From positions 1 to 5,123 of the forward strand of contig CANHEC010000214.1 in NCBI GenBank assembly GCA_947459455.1: a stretch of DNA of 5,123 bases. Reading direction: 5' to 3'. Below are positions 1 to 5,123 of this stretch, in pieces (positions within the stretch are counted from its first letter, which is position 1; each line of letters opens with the position of its first letter). Both the position numbers and the translations under genes were made by a program. This DNA comes from Chitinophagaceae bacterium (lineage in GTDB: Bacteria > Bacteroidota > Bacteroidia > Chitinophagales > Chitinophagaceae). The notes beneath the pieces were generated by a model, which was not told where the DNA came from, ran no database searches, and saw nothing but the letters and a program-made list of their open reading frames with translations.

Positions 1-1
1 A

Positions 2-520
2 GAAGCTGTGTTCACATTCGAGATTGTTCCAAGCACCTACGAGGTTGCATTGCGCAACTTTTCCAGGAATCCAGATGTTGCAAAGAAAATTACGGCATAC
101 AATTTTGGACTTGCTGCAACAGATGACGAGTTTTGGATTAATGCATCAATACCGAATACTGCTACGTTTTCAATACCAAGGACCTTTAGCGATCCTGCGA
201 GTTATCACGATAGTCAGAAGGTAGTTACCAGAAATGCAGGATTTATTTTTGACAATGTCATTAAATTAGATGAAAGTGAAAGCATTTCGTTTGTGTTGAA
301 AATGGATTGTGAAGGTTCAGAACTTGATATTCTTCGCTCAATGTCTGCCAACATGGTTATTGAAAGATTCTCTATTATCATTCTTGAGTGGCACTTTGAT
401 AATTACAACGAAGTGAAGAAGCTTCTTCTTAAGCATGAGTTTATCCTTTTTGAGGATAGAAAAAATGGAGAGGCTTGGTCAACCGGTATGATTTACGCTG
501 TAAGGCATATGAAAAGGTAA
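2..520 (+). CDS. FkbM-family SAM-dependent methyltransferase, 5' end missing
   Basis: This is the C-terminal part of a probable S-adenosylmethionine-dependent O-methyltransferase of the FkbM (Methyltransf_21) type, which in polysaccharide clusters usually methylates a sugar. The frame is open from base 2 (Glu-Ala before the GTG at 8), so the gene starts outside the window and the GTG is probably an internal valine. Counting that GTG as residue 1, FTFEIVPSTYEVALRNF at 2-18 matches the family's 'FEP.P..y..L..N' segment, whose Glu normally contacts the SAM ribose, and LKMDCEGSELDIL at 97-109 matches the hallmark 'lKiDvEGaE..vL' motif. About 172 residues are visible; the SAM glycine loop must lie upstream. 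The stop codon (518-520) shares its last A with the ATG of the next gene, so the two are probably co-transcribed and translationally coupled. The coding sequence is AT-rich: bases 241-300 contain 15 G+C of 60. The family call is fairly firm; the substrate is unknown. Confidence 0.85.
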   Translation, partial: EAVFTFEIVPSTYEVALRNFSRNPDVAKKITAYNFGLAATDDEFWINASIPNTATFSIPRTFSDPASYHDSQKVVTRNAGFIFDNVIKLDESESISFVLKMDCEGSELDILRSMSANMVIERFSIIILEWHFDNYNEVKKLLLKHEFILFEDRKNGEAWSTGMIYAVRHMKR

Positions 521-1491
521 TGACGTTCTCTATTATCATATGTTGTTATAATAGCACCAATGTTATTAAAGGCACACTTCGTCATGTTTCAAGGCTTGAG
601 CTGCCGCCGACGTCGAGCGTAGAATTAATTGTCGTAGACAATAATTCTAGAGATGACACAAGTGCGTTTGTAAAGGAGGCTTGGTATTCTTTCGGGGCAC
701 CATTCCCCTTGTTGTTATTGGAAGAGAAAAGCCAAGGAAAGTCATTCGCTTTAAATACTGGTGTCAAAAGAGCGAAGGGAGATATTGTTATTATCTGCGA
801 TGACGATAATCATCTTTACCCAGATTATTTGGTTCAGATAGAAGGAGTTTTTGAGCGTTATGGGTGCTATTCGATATTCGGTCCTGCAATTGTTGCTGTG
901 AGCGACTCTCCGTTTCCAGATTGGTTTATAGGTGAGCAAGGTTACTTTGCCATCGGATCTCCTGAAGCAGAGTGTGAAGAAAGATTTGGTTATGGGATCC
1001 CGGGGGCAGGCATGGTGTGTAGGAGAGCATTGCTGTCTCAATTGGTTAACGACCAGATTCCGAGTCTTTGTATTGGACCCAATGGCAGCATTGAATCAAG
1101 ATGCGATGATGGTGAGATATGCATGCGAGCCCAGATACTTGGGCATCGGATTGCTCAAACGAGTTGTTTAAGGCTTAACCATTTCATTGAAGGAAACAGG
1201 CTAACATCTGAGTACCTAGATAAATTGAAAAGGGAAGGTGCTACGGATGCGATTGTAATGACGAAATATTCGGTGGCGTTAGAAGTTAATAGACTTCGAT
1301 TTGGGTCTAAAATGCTACTTTCAACACGTGCATTATTTAAGTTAGTTGCTGGGAAATTGACAGGTCAGCCTCGAATGATTGAGCACAGCATATGGGTGAT
1401 TTATTTCGTTTCTGGGATTTCTCTTTTCAGTGATTTCCAAACTCGGATGATAAGGCGCTTTATTTCATATTGTAAGCGCCATGGTAGTTAA
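520..1491 (+). CDS. Glycosyltransferase family 2 (GT-A fold)
   Basis: Predicted 323-residue GT2 enzyme that transfers a sugar from a nucleotide-sugar donor, probably to a growing lipid-linked glycan at the cytoplasmic membrane. The N-terminus MTFSIIICCYNS is the usual first beta-strand of the fold; VELIVVDNNSRDDT (34-47) is the 'vDngStDgT' nucleotide-binding segment; GKSFALNTGVKRAKGDIVIICDDDN (73-97) ends in the DDD metal/donor motif at 94-96. PGAGMVCRRA (161-170) and CDDGEICMRA (195-204) fit the acceptor-side region, with D196/D197 or E199 as catalytic-base candidates. A hydrophobic stretch near the C-terminus (IWVIYFVSGISLF) may help membrane association. I chose the ATG at 520, which overlaps the upstream TAA in a TAATG arrangement, over the in-frame GTG at 475, because GT2 proteins normally begin just before this strand and the longer form would run 45 bp into the methyltransferase. 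AAAAGG lies directly upstream but is too close to be a good ribosome site. Donor and acceptor cannot be inferred. Confidence 0.92.
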   Translation: MTFSIIICCYNSTNVIKGTLRHVSRLELPPTSSVELIVVDNNSRDDTSAFVKEAWYSFGAPFPLLLLEEKSQGKSFALNTGVKRAKGDIVIICDDDNHLYPDYLVQIEGVFERYGCYSIFGPAIVAVSDSPFPDWFIGEQGYFAIGSPEAECEERFGYGIPGAGMVCRRALLSQLVNDQIPSLCIGPNGSIESRCDDGEICMRAQILGHRIAQTSCLRLNHFIEGNRLTSEYLDKLKREGATDAIVMTKYSVALEVNRLRFGSKMLLSTRALFKLVAGKLTGQPRMIEHSIWVIYFVSGISLFSDFQTRMIRRFISYCKRHGS

Positions 1492-1679
1492 TTGCCGTTT
1501 TTTGGATCAGAAGTTGTCATCCGTTATCATGATTAGGTAGTAAGCCTTGATTATTCAAGCAGAGGCTGCCTTGAACATTTAAAGCAGCCATGACTCGGAG
1601 CTTTGCTTATTTAATGGGTAGAACTATCATAAAGGTTTTTATATGTATACACCAATTGGGACTGTATAGGGCTATATGA
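1492..1679. other. Intergenic spacer with two small inverted repeats
   Basis: This spacer separates the AT-rich methyltransferase/GT2 pair from the next glycosyltransferase. It holds two neighbouring inverted repeats (1546-1559 and 1564-1589, listed separately) that could end transcription of the upstream pair. I looked for a Bacteroidota promoter (TTTG, about 19 bases, TAnnTTTG) and found only a poor candidate: TTTG at 1602-1605 and TATCAT at 1625-1630, without the TTTG part of the -7 element. I would not call it. No coding sequence is evident. Confidence 0.5.
1546..1589 (+). terminator. Possible weak terminator: two adjacent hairpins
   Basis: CTTGA at 1546-1550 pairs with TCAAG at 1555-1559 over a 4-base loop. 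Five bases on, GGCTGC at 1564-1569 pairs with GCAGCC at 1584-1589 over a 14-base loop. They lie 55-98 bases after the GT2 stop codon. No T-run follows directly, so a classical intrinsic terminator is doubtful; they may simply be mRNA structure in an operon. Confidence 0.25.
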
Positions 1680-1694
1680 TTGATTAGTTCGCTT

Positions 1695-3104
1695 ATGAAG
1701 TTTGGCAAGTCATTGGTGCTATTGGTAGATGGTGTGCCAACTCCTAATGGAGGCGGTACCAGCCAAACGCTGGCTAATTTGTTGAGCGGGTGGAAGAATG
1801 ATATTTATTATTTGGGTGGAGATACCGAGTCGCAAGGTGGCTTTGAGCAACGGATGGACGTCAAAATGCTGCAGTACCCGAAGCGCAAATGGGAACGGCT
1901 GTCGAACCGACTAGGCCATTGGCTGAATGCGTGGCTGCTTCGCAGACAGTTAACCCATTTGCAACAGCTGGTTTTGTCGGCCATCGATTTACCACTGCCC
2001 GAACAGTGTATCGTTTTGTTAAGTACATCGCTGCCTGAAAAGTTGATTATAGGCCGCCGCCTGCAACAAGCTGGCTATACCGTGCTGCCCTATTTTATGG
2101 ACGACTGGATGGCAGGCAGTACGCTGCGCTGGCGGGGCGGCAACCTGCAGCAAACCGTTCAACAGTTGCTGCAGCAGGCGCCTGCCTGGCTCATGATCAG
2201 CCGGCAGCTGCACCACACGCTGCTGCGGCGCTACCAGCTGGCACCCAAGCCCTGTTTGGTAGTGCACAATCCTGCACCTGCCGTGCAGTTGACAGATGGC
2301 AGCTGGCAGATGGCAAGCGATGTGGACGATGATAATGATGCTGCCCGCAAACTGCAAACTGCAAACAGCATACTTTCAAAAGAAGAACTGCCAACTGCCA
2401 ACCGCCAACATTTAAAAGAAGAACTGCCCACTAACAACTTAAATCAGGCGGCCGCAGCCTTGGCAGCCAGCCATCAAGAGCCGGCAGTCGCTACCGAAGA
2501 CGAAACGCCCTGCCAACTGCCAACTGCCAACTACCAACTAATTTACGCTGGTTCCATCTGGCCCATGCATGCCGATGCGCTGGCGGCCGTAGCACGGGCG
2601 GTGCACCGCCTGCAGCAGCAGGGGCATGTTGGGTTTCAGCTGCAGGTATACAGCAGTGCGGCACACTGGCAACAGCAGCAGGCGGCCCTGGCCGGCCCCG
2701 GCGTGCAGTACATGGGCTGGCTGCCCTATGCTCAGCTGCAGCCCTTGCTACAGCAGGCATGGTTGTTGGTATGTACGGCCAGTTTTGAAGAGGCCCACCA
2801 GGCCTACAGCAACAGCAGTGTACAAACCAAGCTCACCGATTACATGGCGGCGGGACGGCCCATTTTGTTTGTAGGGCCCGATGAGGCCGCCAGTGGGCAG
2901 TTTGTAGATGAGTACGACATTGGATTTTCGTTGGCCACGGCCCATGCGGCCGATATAGCAGAGCGCCTGCTGGCCATTAGTGCCCTGCCGGTACAGTACC
3001 GCCGCAAGTGTATCAATGCGCTGCGGGAAGCCAGCACCCGCTTTAGCCAGGCAGCAGTGCAGCAGCGGCTGTATGCGTTTTTGGAGGAGGTGGGGAAGGG
3101 GTGA
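1695..3104 (+). CDS. GT-B fold glycosyltransferase (GT4-like) with repeat-derived interdomain insert
   Basis: Predicted 469-residue GT-B glycosyltransferase. The N-terminal domain (about 1-196) begins KSLVLLVDGVPTPNGGGTSQTL, with a glycine-rich loop after the first strand, and carries YFMDDW (133-138), which resembles a motif I recall in polysaccharide glycosyltransferases. The C-terminal donor-binding domain (about 281-469) opens with LIYAGSIWPMHADAL and contains SSVQTKLTDYMAAGRPILFVGP (375-395), the usual 'p.Kl.eY.aaGkPvl' donor-site region; a strict E-x7-E motif is absent and D382 takes the equivalent place. The ATG at 1695 was preferred over TTG at 1680 because it starts five residues before the first hydrophobic strand; an in-frame TGA at 1677-1679 excludes anything longer. 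The oddity is a ~84-residue polar linker (about 198-281), where this fold normally has a short one. It is built from heptanucleotide repeats and includes KEELPT twice (229-234, 241-246). The gene starts fairly AT-rich and becomes very GC-rich (42 of 60 at 2641-2700) and glutamine-rich. Whether it is active is uncertain. Confidence 0.85.
   Translation: MKFGKSLVLLVDGVPTPNGGGTSQTLANLLSGWKNDIYYLGGDTESQGGFEQRMDVKMLQYPKRKWERLSNRLGHWLNAWLLRRQLTHLQQLVLSAIDLPLPEQCIVLLSTSLPEKLIIGRRLQQAGYTVLPYFMDDWMAGSTLRWRGGNLQQTVQQLLQQAPAWLMISRQLHHTLLRRYQLAPKPCLVVHNPAPAVQLTDGSWQMASDVDDDNDAARKLQTANSILSKEELPTANRQHLKEELPTNNLNQAAAALAASHQEPAVATEDETPCQLPTANYQLIYAGSIWPMHADALAAVARAVHRLQQQGHVGFQLQVYSSAAHWQQQQAALAGPGVQYMGWLPYAQLQPLLQQAWLLVCTASFEEAHQAYSNSSVQTKLTDYMAAGRPILFVGPDEAASGQFVDEYDIGFSLATAHAADIAERLLAISALPVQYRRKCINALREASTRFSQAAVQQRLYAFLEEVGKG
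2284..2318 (-). repeat. Heptanucleotide array, inverted orientation, inside the glycosyltransferase gene
   Basis: Consecutive 7-base units read TGCAGTT, GACAGAT, GGCAGCT, GGCAGAT, GGCAAGC. They are degenerate copies of the reverse complement of the CTGCCAA unit found downstream (2387-2409 and 2510-2537). TGGCAGCTGGCAG at 2297-2309 can pair with CTGCCAACTGCCA at 2388-2400 at 12 of 13 positions, giving a long-range hairpin in DNA or mRNA. It encodes the start of the unusual linker. Confidence 0.6.
2347..2440 (+). repeat. Heptanucleotide (CTGCCAA-like) arrays with a 36-bp direct duplication
   Basis: GCAAACT occurs nearly three times in tandem at 2347-2367. ACTGCCA, ACTGCCA, ACCGCCA follow at 2387-2407, then ACTGCCC, ACTAACA at 2423-2436. 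The 15-mer AAAAGAAGAACTGCC occurs exactly at 2378-2392 and 2414-2428, a 36-base (12-codon) offset that gives the repeated peptide KEELPT. All of it lies in the linker of the GT-B glycosyltransferase. Confidence 0.85.
2510..2540 (+). repeat. Tandem heptanucleotide array CTGCCAA x4
   Basis: Three perfect CTGCCAA units at 2510-2530 are followed by CTACCAA at 2531-2537 and the start of another unit. The array encodes the last linker residues (LPTANYQL) just before the C-terminal donor-binding domain. Loss of one 7-base unit would shift the frame and bring TAA at 2539-2541 into use immediately, so copy number here controls whether the second domain is made. Confidence 0.88.
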
Positions 3105-3326
3105 TGGTGAGGAGGAATGATGGGTCTTCAGTTTTTGCATGGCCAGTGATTTGCAATCCCGTTGTTCATCTTCCGTCATGCCGACGACAGGAGGCATCTC
3201 ACGATTTGGAACCGTATCGTCGTTGTTTAGTGAGATCCCTCACTGCGTTCGGGATGGCGTGTTTGGAGAAGTGACAGAAGGCATTTGGGCAATCAAAAGG
3301 ACAATCCGTCTGATGATTTCGTAAGT
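3105..3326. other. Spacer before the GIY-YIG gene
   Basis: This spacer contains repeat copy A (3172-3272) and no recognisable gene or promoter. An open frame at 3139-3324 runs through the repeat and ends three bases before the nuclease ATG, but it is repeat sequence rather than a protein resembling any family I know. Confidence 0.55.
3172..3272 (+). repeat. Palindromic dispersed repeat, copy A
   Basis: First of three copies of a ~90-101 bp element. The outer arms are GTCATGCCGACG (3175-3186) and CGTTCGGGATGGC (3246-3258); the inner arms are GGCATCTCAC (3193-3202) and GTGAGATCCC (3230-3239). Together they form a nested imperfect palindrome around a non-pairing centre. By my count it differs from copy B at about 8 of 90 positions with no gaps. 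It lies just upstream of the GIY-YIG gene. I recall similar repeats scattered between genes in Bacteroidota, often next to small GIY-YIG genes, but could not verify this. Confidence 0.92.
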
Positions 3327-3620
3327 ATGACCAACTACTATGTGTACATACTAACCAATCGAAATAAGTCAGTTCTCTACGTCGGCTTCACCAATAATCT
3401 GCAGGTTCGTTTGCAACAACATGTTACGAATTATAACGCTGAGTCGTTCACCGCTCGGTATAGTTGTCACTGGCTGGTGTTTTACGAAATACAGCAGAGT
3501 GCAGAACAGGGTATCAACCGCGAAAAGGAGATCAAGGGTTGGCGTCGAGAAAAGAAGCTGGCGCTAATAAGTGAGTTTAATCCGGAGTGGCGATTTTTAA
3601 ATGACGATGTTTTGGGGTAG
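3327..3620 (+). CDS. Small single-domain GIY-YIG nuclease-like protein
   Basis: Predicted 97-residue stand-alone GIY-YIG domain protein of the UvrC/URI-like type that is common in Bacteroidota. YVYIL at 5-9 and YVG at 18-20 correspond to the GIY and YIG strands. R28 in VRLQQHV, with H32, fits the catalytic arginine helix. NREKEIKGWRREKKLALI (64-81), followed by NPEW (85-88), is the signature of the short family, with E66 or E68 as the metal-binding glutamate candidate. The key residues seem present, so the domain may be active; short members of this family are otherwise poorly understood. I chose ATG 3327 because the domain starts there; ATG 3285 would add 14 residues of no known family. The gene breaks up a run of glycosyltransferase genes and lies between direct copies of a palindromic repeat (A upstream, B and C downstream), which suggests it entered the polysaccharide locus as a cassette. 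It is unlikely to act in glycan synthesis. Confidence 0.9.
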   Translation: MTNYYVYILTNRNKSVLYVGFTNNLQVRLQQHVTNYNAESFTARYSCHWLVFYEIQQSAEQGINREKEIKGWRREKKLALISEFNPEWRFLNDDVLG

Positions 3621-3672
3621 TAAAAATCAAACTACCAAGTTGTATTCCTCTGGCCCTATTACCATGTTTTCA

Positions 3673-3773
3673 TCCGTCATGCCGACGATAGGAGGCATCT
3701 CACGATCTGGAACCGTATAGTCGCTATTTGATGAGATCCCTCACTGCGTTCGGGATGACGTGTTTGGCGAAGT
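3673..3773 (+). repeat. Palindromic dispersed repeat, copy B
   Basis: Second copy, in the same orientation and 501 bases after copy A, so A and B bracket the nuclease gene as direct repeats. The similarity to A includes the trailing TGTTTGG.GAAGT segment, which copy C lacks. It keeps the outer right arm as CGTTCGGGATGAC, which pairs with GTCATGCCGACG apart from internal mismatches. Confidence 0.92.
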
Positions 3774-3774
3774 A

Positions 3775-3818
3775 GTCATGCCGCACTTTGATGCCCGTCA
3801 TACCGTTGTAACTCATCC
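3775..3818 (+). repeat. Two 22-bp truncated repeat units leading into copy C
   Basis: GTCATGCCG at 3775, GTCATACCG at 3797 and GTCATGCCG at 3819 (the start of copy C) are spaced exactly 22 bases apart. The intervening bases are only loosely alike; the first two units end in ATGCCC and CATCC. They look like partial copies of the left end of the element. Confidence 0.6.
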
Positions 3819-3905
3819 GTCATGCCGACGACAGGAGGCATCTCACGATTTGGAACCGTCTCGTCCCTGTTTAACGAAATGCCTCACTGCGTCTGGGCTG
3901 ACAAC
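3816..3905 (+). repeat. Palindromic dispersed repeat, copy C
   Basis: Third copy, in the same orientation. Its first 44 bases are identical to copy A, while the second half has about 14 differences and weaker pairing (GAAATGCC in place of GAGATCCC), so the right half has decayed. It ends 17 bases before the ATG of the next gene, and an in-frame TGA inside it (3899-3901) limits that gene's start. Confidence 0.88.
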
Positions 3906-3922
3906 TAGATAGTAGCCGCTAC

Positions 3923-5080
3923 ATGCCTTCATCCTCTCCCATCCTCCTGCTATGCACCGGCCTGGGCCGCATCAACCGCGGGTTTGAGCAGTACATAGCG
4001 TCGCTGGCCACGCACATCAGTGCTCAGCCGGGCCTGCCGCCGCCAGAGGTGTGGTGTGGCGGGCCCTGGACCCGGCCGGGTGTGCGAAGCCGCCGCATTG
4101 CCAACCTGCCCCGCAGCCACCGCTGGCTCAAAGGCCGTTCGCAAGCCTTTTTGTGGGAGCAACGAACTTTTTTTCTGGGCATGCTATGGCACTTGCTGTG
4201 GCGCAGGCCCCGCGTCATTTACCTGGGCGAGTACCAGCTGTATTGCTACCTGTACAAGCTGCGCAGCTGGCTGGGGCTTCGGTACTCGCTGGTATTGTAT
4301 ACCGGCGGGCAGGCCATCCCCGGCTTGTTTCGTCCGCAGCTCGATTTTGTGCACCACATTACCGACGCCTACCTGGCGCAATGCACCCACCTGCCGGCGG
4401 AGCGCCAAACGGTACTGCCACATTTTATTGAAGATGATTTTGCCTACGATGAGCACCTTATCGCCAGCATCCGGCAGCGGGCAGGCCATAAAAAAATTGT
4501 ACTGAGTGTAGGCCTGCTCGACAAAAGCACCAAGGCCATGCACCTGCTGGTAGCAGCGCTGGCTGCCAGTCAGCAGCCGGTGTACCCGGTGCTGCTGGGG
4601 GCCTCTTCGGCCGATACTGCCGAGCTGCGGCAGCTACTGGAGCAACACTTTGGCCATCATGGCTATTTTATGAACAGCATGCTGCACCCCATGTTGGGAA
4701 ACTGGTATGCAGCCGCCGACCTGTTTGTACTATGCTCGCCCAAAGAAAGTTTTGGGCTGGCGCTGGTAGAAGCACTATGGCACGGCCTGCCGGTAGTATG
4801 TCGGCCCATGCCCGAAACAAAATGGGTGTTGCAAGACCAGGCCATCTATTGTGCCATGGAAACGCCCTGGCAACTATGTACCAGCATAGCGCAGGCACTG
4901 CAGCAAAATAGCCCGGCGCTGCAGGCACAACGGCGGGCGTTTGCCAGGCAGCACTATAGCTGGACATCGCTGGCACCCCGCTACCAGCAGCTTTTTCAGC
5001 AGCTTACGCACACTTCCAATACCAGCAACATATCATCCACCCCCACCCCGCAATCATCATTCATAAATCATCACTCATAA
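3923..5080 (+). CDS. Glycosyltransferase family 4 (GT-B fold)
   Basis: Predicted 385-residue retaining glycosyltransferase of the GT4 (Glycos_transf_1) class, expected to add a sugar to a lipid-linked glycan at the inner face of the cytoplasmic membrane. The N-terminal domain starts SPILLLCTGLGRINRGFEQYI, with a glycine-containing loop after the first strand at about 13-20. The donor domain starts near 190 with KKIVLSVGLLDKSTKAMHLLV and contains the GT4 E-x7-E motif exactly: ESFGLALVE, E275 and E283, followed by ALWHGLPVV. Its length is typical of the family apart from the tail. ATG 3923 is the only reasonable start, because an in-frame TGA (3899-3901) lies just upstream; no clear ribosome site is visible. 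The last ~24 residues (THTSNTSNISSTPTPQSSFINHHS) are low-complexity, and their final part and the stop codon are encoded by a 7-base repeat array. The gene is GC-rich (41 of 60 at 4081-4140), like the preceding glycosyltransferase and unlike the first two genes. Confidence 0.92.
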   Translation: MPSSSPILLLCTGLGRINRGFEQYIASLATHISAQPGLPPPEVWCGGPWTRPGVRSRRIANLPRSHRWLKGRSQAFLWEQRTFFLGMLWHLLWRRPRVIYLGEYQLYCYLYKLRSWLGLRYSLVLYTGGQAIPGLFRPQLDFVHHITDAYLAQCTHLPAERQTVLPHFIEDDFAYDEHLIASIRQRAGHKKIVLSVGLLDKSTKAMHLLVAALAASQQPVYPVLLGASSADTAELRQLLEQHFGHHGYFMNSMLHPMLGNWYAAADLFVLCSPKESFGLALVEALWHGLPVVCRPMPETKWVLQDQAIYCAMETPWQLCTSIAQALQQNSPALQAQRRAFARQHYSWTSLAPRYQQLFQQLTHTSNTSNISSTPTPQSSFINHHS

Positions 5081-5123
5081 GTCATCACTCATCATTCATA
5101 ATTCATCACTCCCAAATCATCAT
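5054..5123 (+). repeat. Heptanucleotide array TCATnAn, ten units, running off the window
   Basis: From 5054 the sequence divides without gaps into 7-base units: TCATCAT, TCATAAA, TCATCAC, TCATAAG, TCATCAC, TCATCAT, TCATAAT, TCATCAC, TCCCAAA, TCATCAT. The first four include the end and stop codon (5078-5080) of the glycosyltransferase; the rest is downstream. It continues past the window end. The unit differs from the CTGCCAA array but has the same 7-base period. Confidence 0.88.

Larger units (their letters stand above)
3621..3922. other. Repeat-filled spacer before the last glycosyltransferase
   Basis: This 302-base gap has no convincing gene. It holds repeat copies B (3673-3773) and C (3816-3905), with two 22-base units between them (3775-3818). 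Bases 3621-3672 show no clear promoter. Any transcript of the downstream gene starting here, or reading through from upstream, would carry the palindromes in its 5' untranslated region. Confidence 0.7.

Noticed and set aside
475..519. Upstream GTG start for the GT2 gene
   Set aside because: It would add 15 residues ahead of the normal first strand and overlap the methyltransferase by 46 bases, while the ATG at 520 fits the family.
1602..1630. Promoter for the third gene (TTTG and TATCAT, 19 bases apart)
   Set aside because: The -7 element lacks the TTTG half of the Bacteroidota consensus; such a match is expected by chance in AT-rich sequence.
2748..3197. 149-residue minus-strand open frame
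   Set aside because: It lies opposite the well-supported donor domain of the GT-B enzyme and begins in the repeat (MPPVVGMTE is the repeat read backwards); typical shadow in GC-rich sequence.
3139..3324. 61-residue open frame just upstream of the GIY-YIG gene
   Set aside because: Most of it is a translation of repeat copy A, it matches no family I know, and it adds nothing beyond the repeat; it is probably a chance open frame.
3285..3326. Earlier ATG for the GIY-YIG protein
   Set aside because: The 14 extra residues are polar and unlike the family, which starts directly at the Y-VYIL strand.
3172..3905. CRISPR array, because of three similar repeats
   Set aside because: Copies are ~90-101 bp, imperfect, palindromic and irregularly spaced (501 and 143 bases), with a gene between two of them.
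4020..4505. 161-residue + strand open frame inside the last glycosyltransferase
   Set aside because: Out-of-frame shadow of a gene with clear GT4 motifs; Cys/Trp/Ala-rich composition typical of a shifted GC-rich frame.

Overview
The window looks like part of a surface-polysaccharide gene cluster (O-antigen, capsule or exopolysaccharide) from a Bacteroidota bacterium, possibly a Chitinophagaceae-like one. This rests on the gene content, the absence of clear Shine-Dalgarno sequences, dispersed GTCATGCCGA...TTCGGGATGAC palindromes and heptanucleotide tracts that I recall from such genomes. No database search was possible, so the taxonomic call is tentative.

Layout, all on the + strand: (1) bases 2-520, the 3' part of an FkbM-type methyltransferase cut by the window edge; (2) bases 520-1491, a family 2 (GT-A) glycosyltransferase whose ATG shares one base with the preceding stop codon; (3) bases 1492-1679, a spacer with two small inverted repeats; (4) bases 1695-3104, a GT-B fold glycosyltransferase with an unusual repeat-rich linker between its two domains; (5) bases 3105-3922, a repeat-rich block in which a small GIY-YIG nuclease gene (3327-3620) sits between copies of a ~90-101 bp palindromic repeat (one copy before it, two after it); (6) bases 3923-5080, a GT4 glycosyltransferase whose last residues and stop codon lie in a second heptanucleotide array that continues to the window end.

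The three glycosyltransferases and the methyltransferase probably act in sequence on a lipid-linked glycan at the cytoplasmic face of the inner membrane. The methyltransferase would decorate a sugar or end the chain. Their sugars cannot be read from sequence. The first two genes are clearly AT-richer than the last two glycosyltransferases, which suggests a mosaic locus assembled from different sources.

The most interesting features are the repeats: a GIY-YIG gene bracketed by direct copies of a palindromic element, and two different 7-bp repeat arrays that intrude into glycosyltransferase coding sequence. In one of these, loss of a single repeat unit would bring an immediate stop codon into frame.
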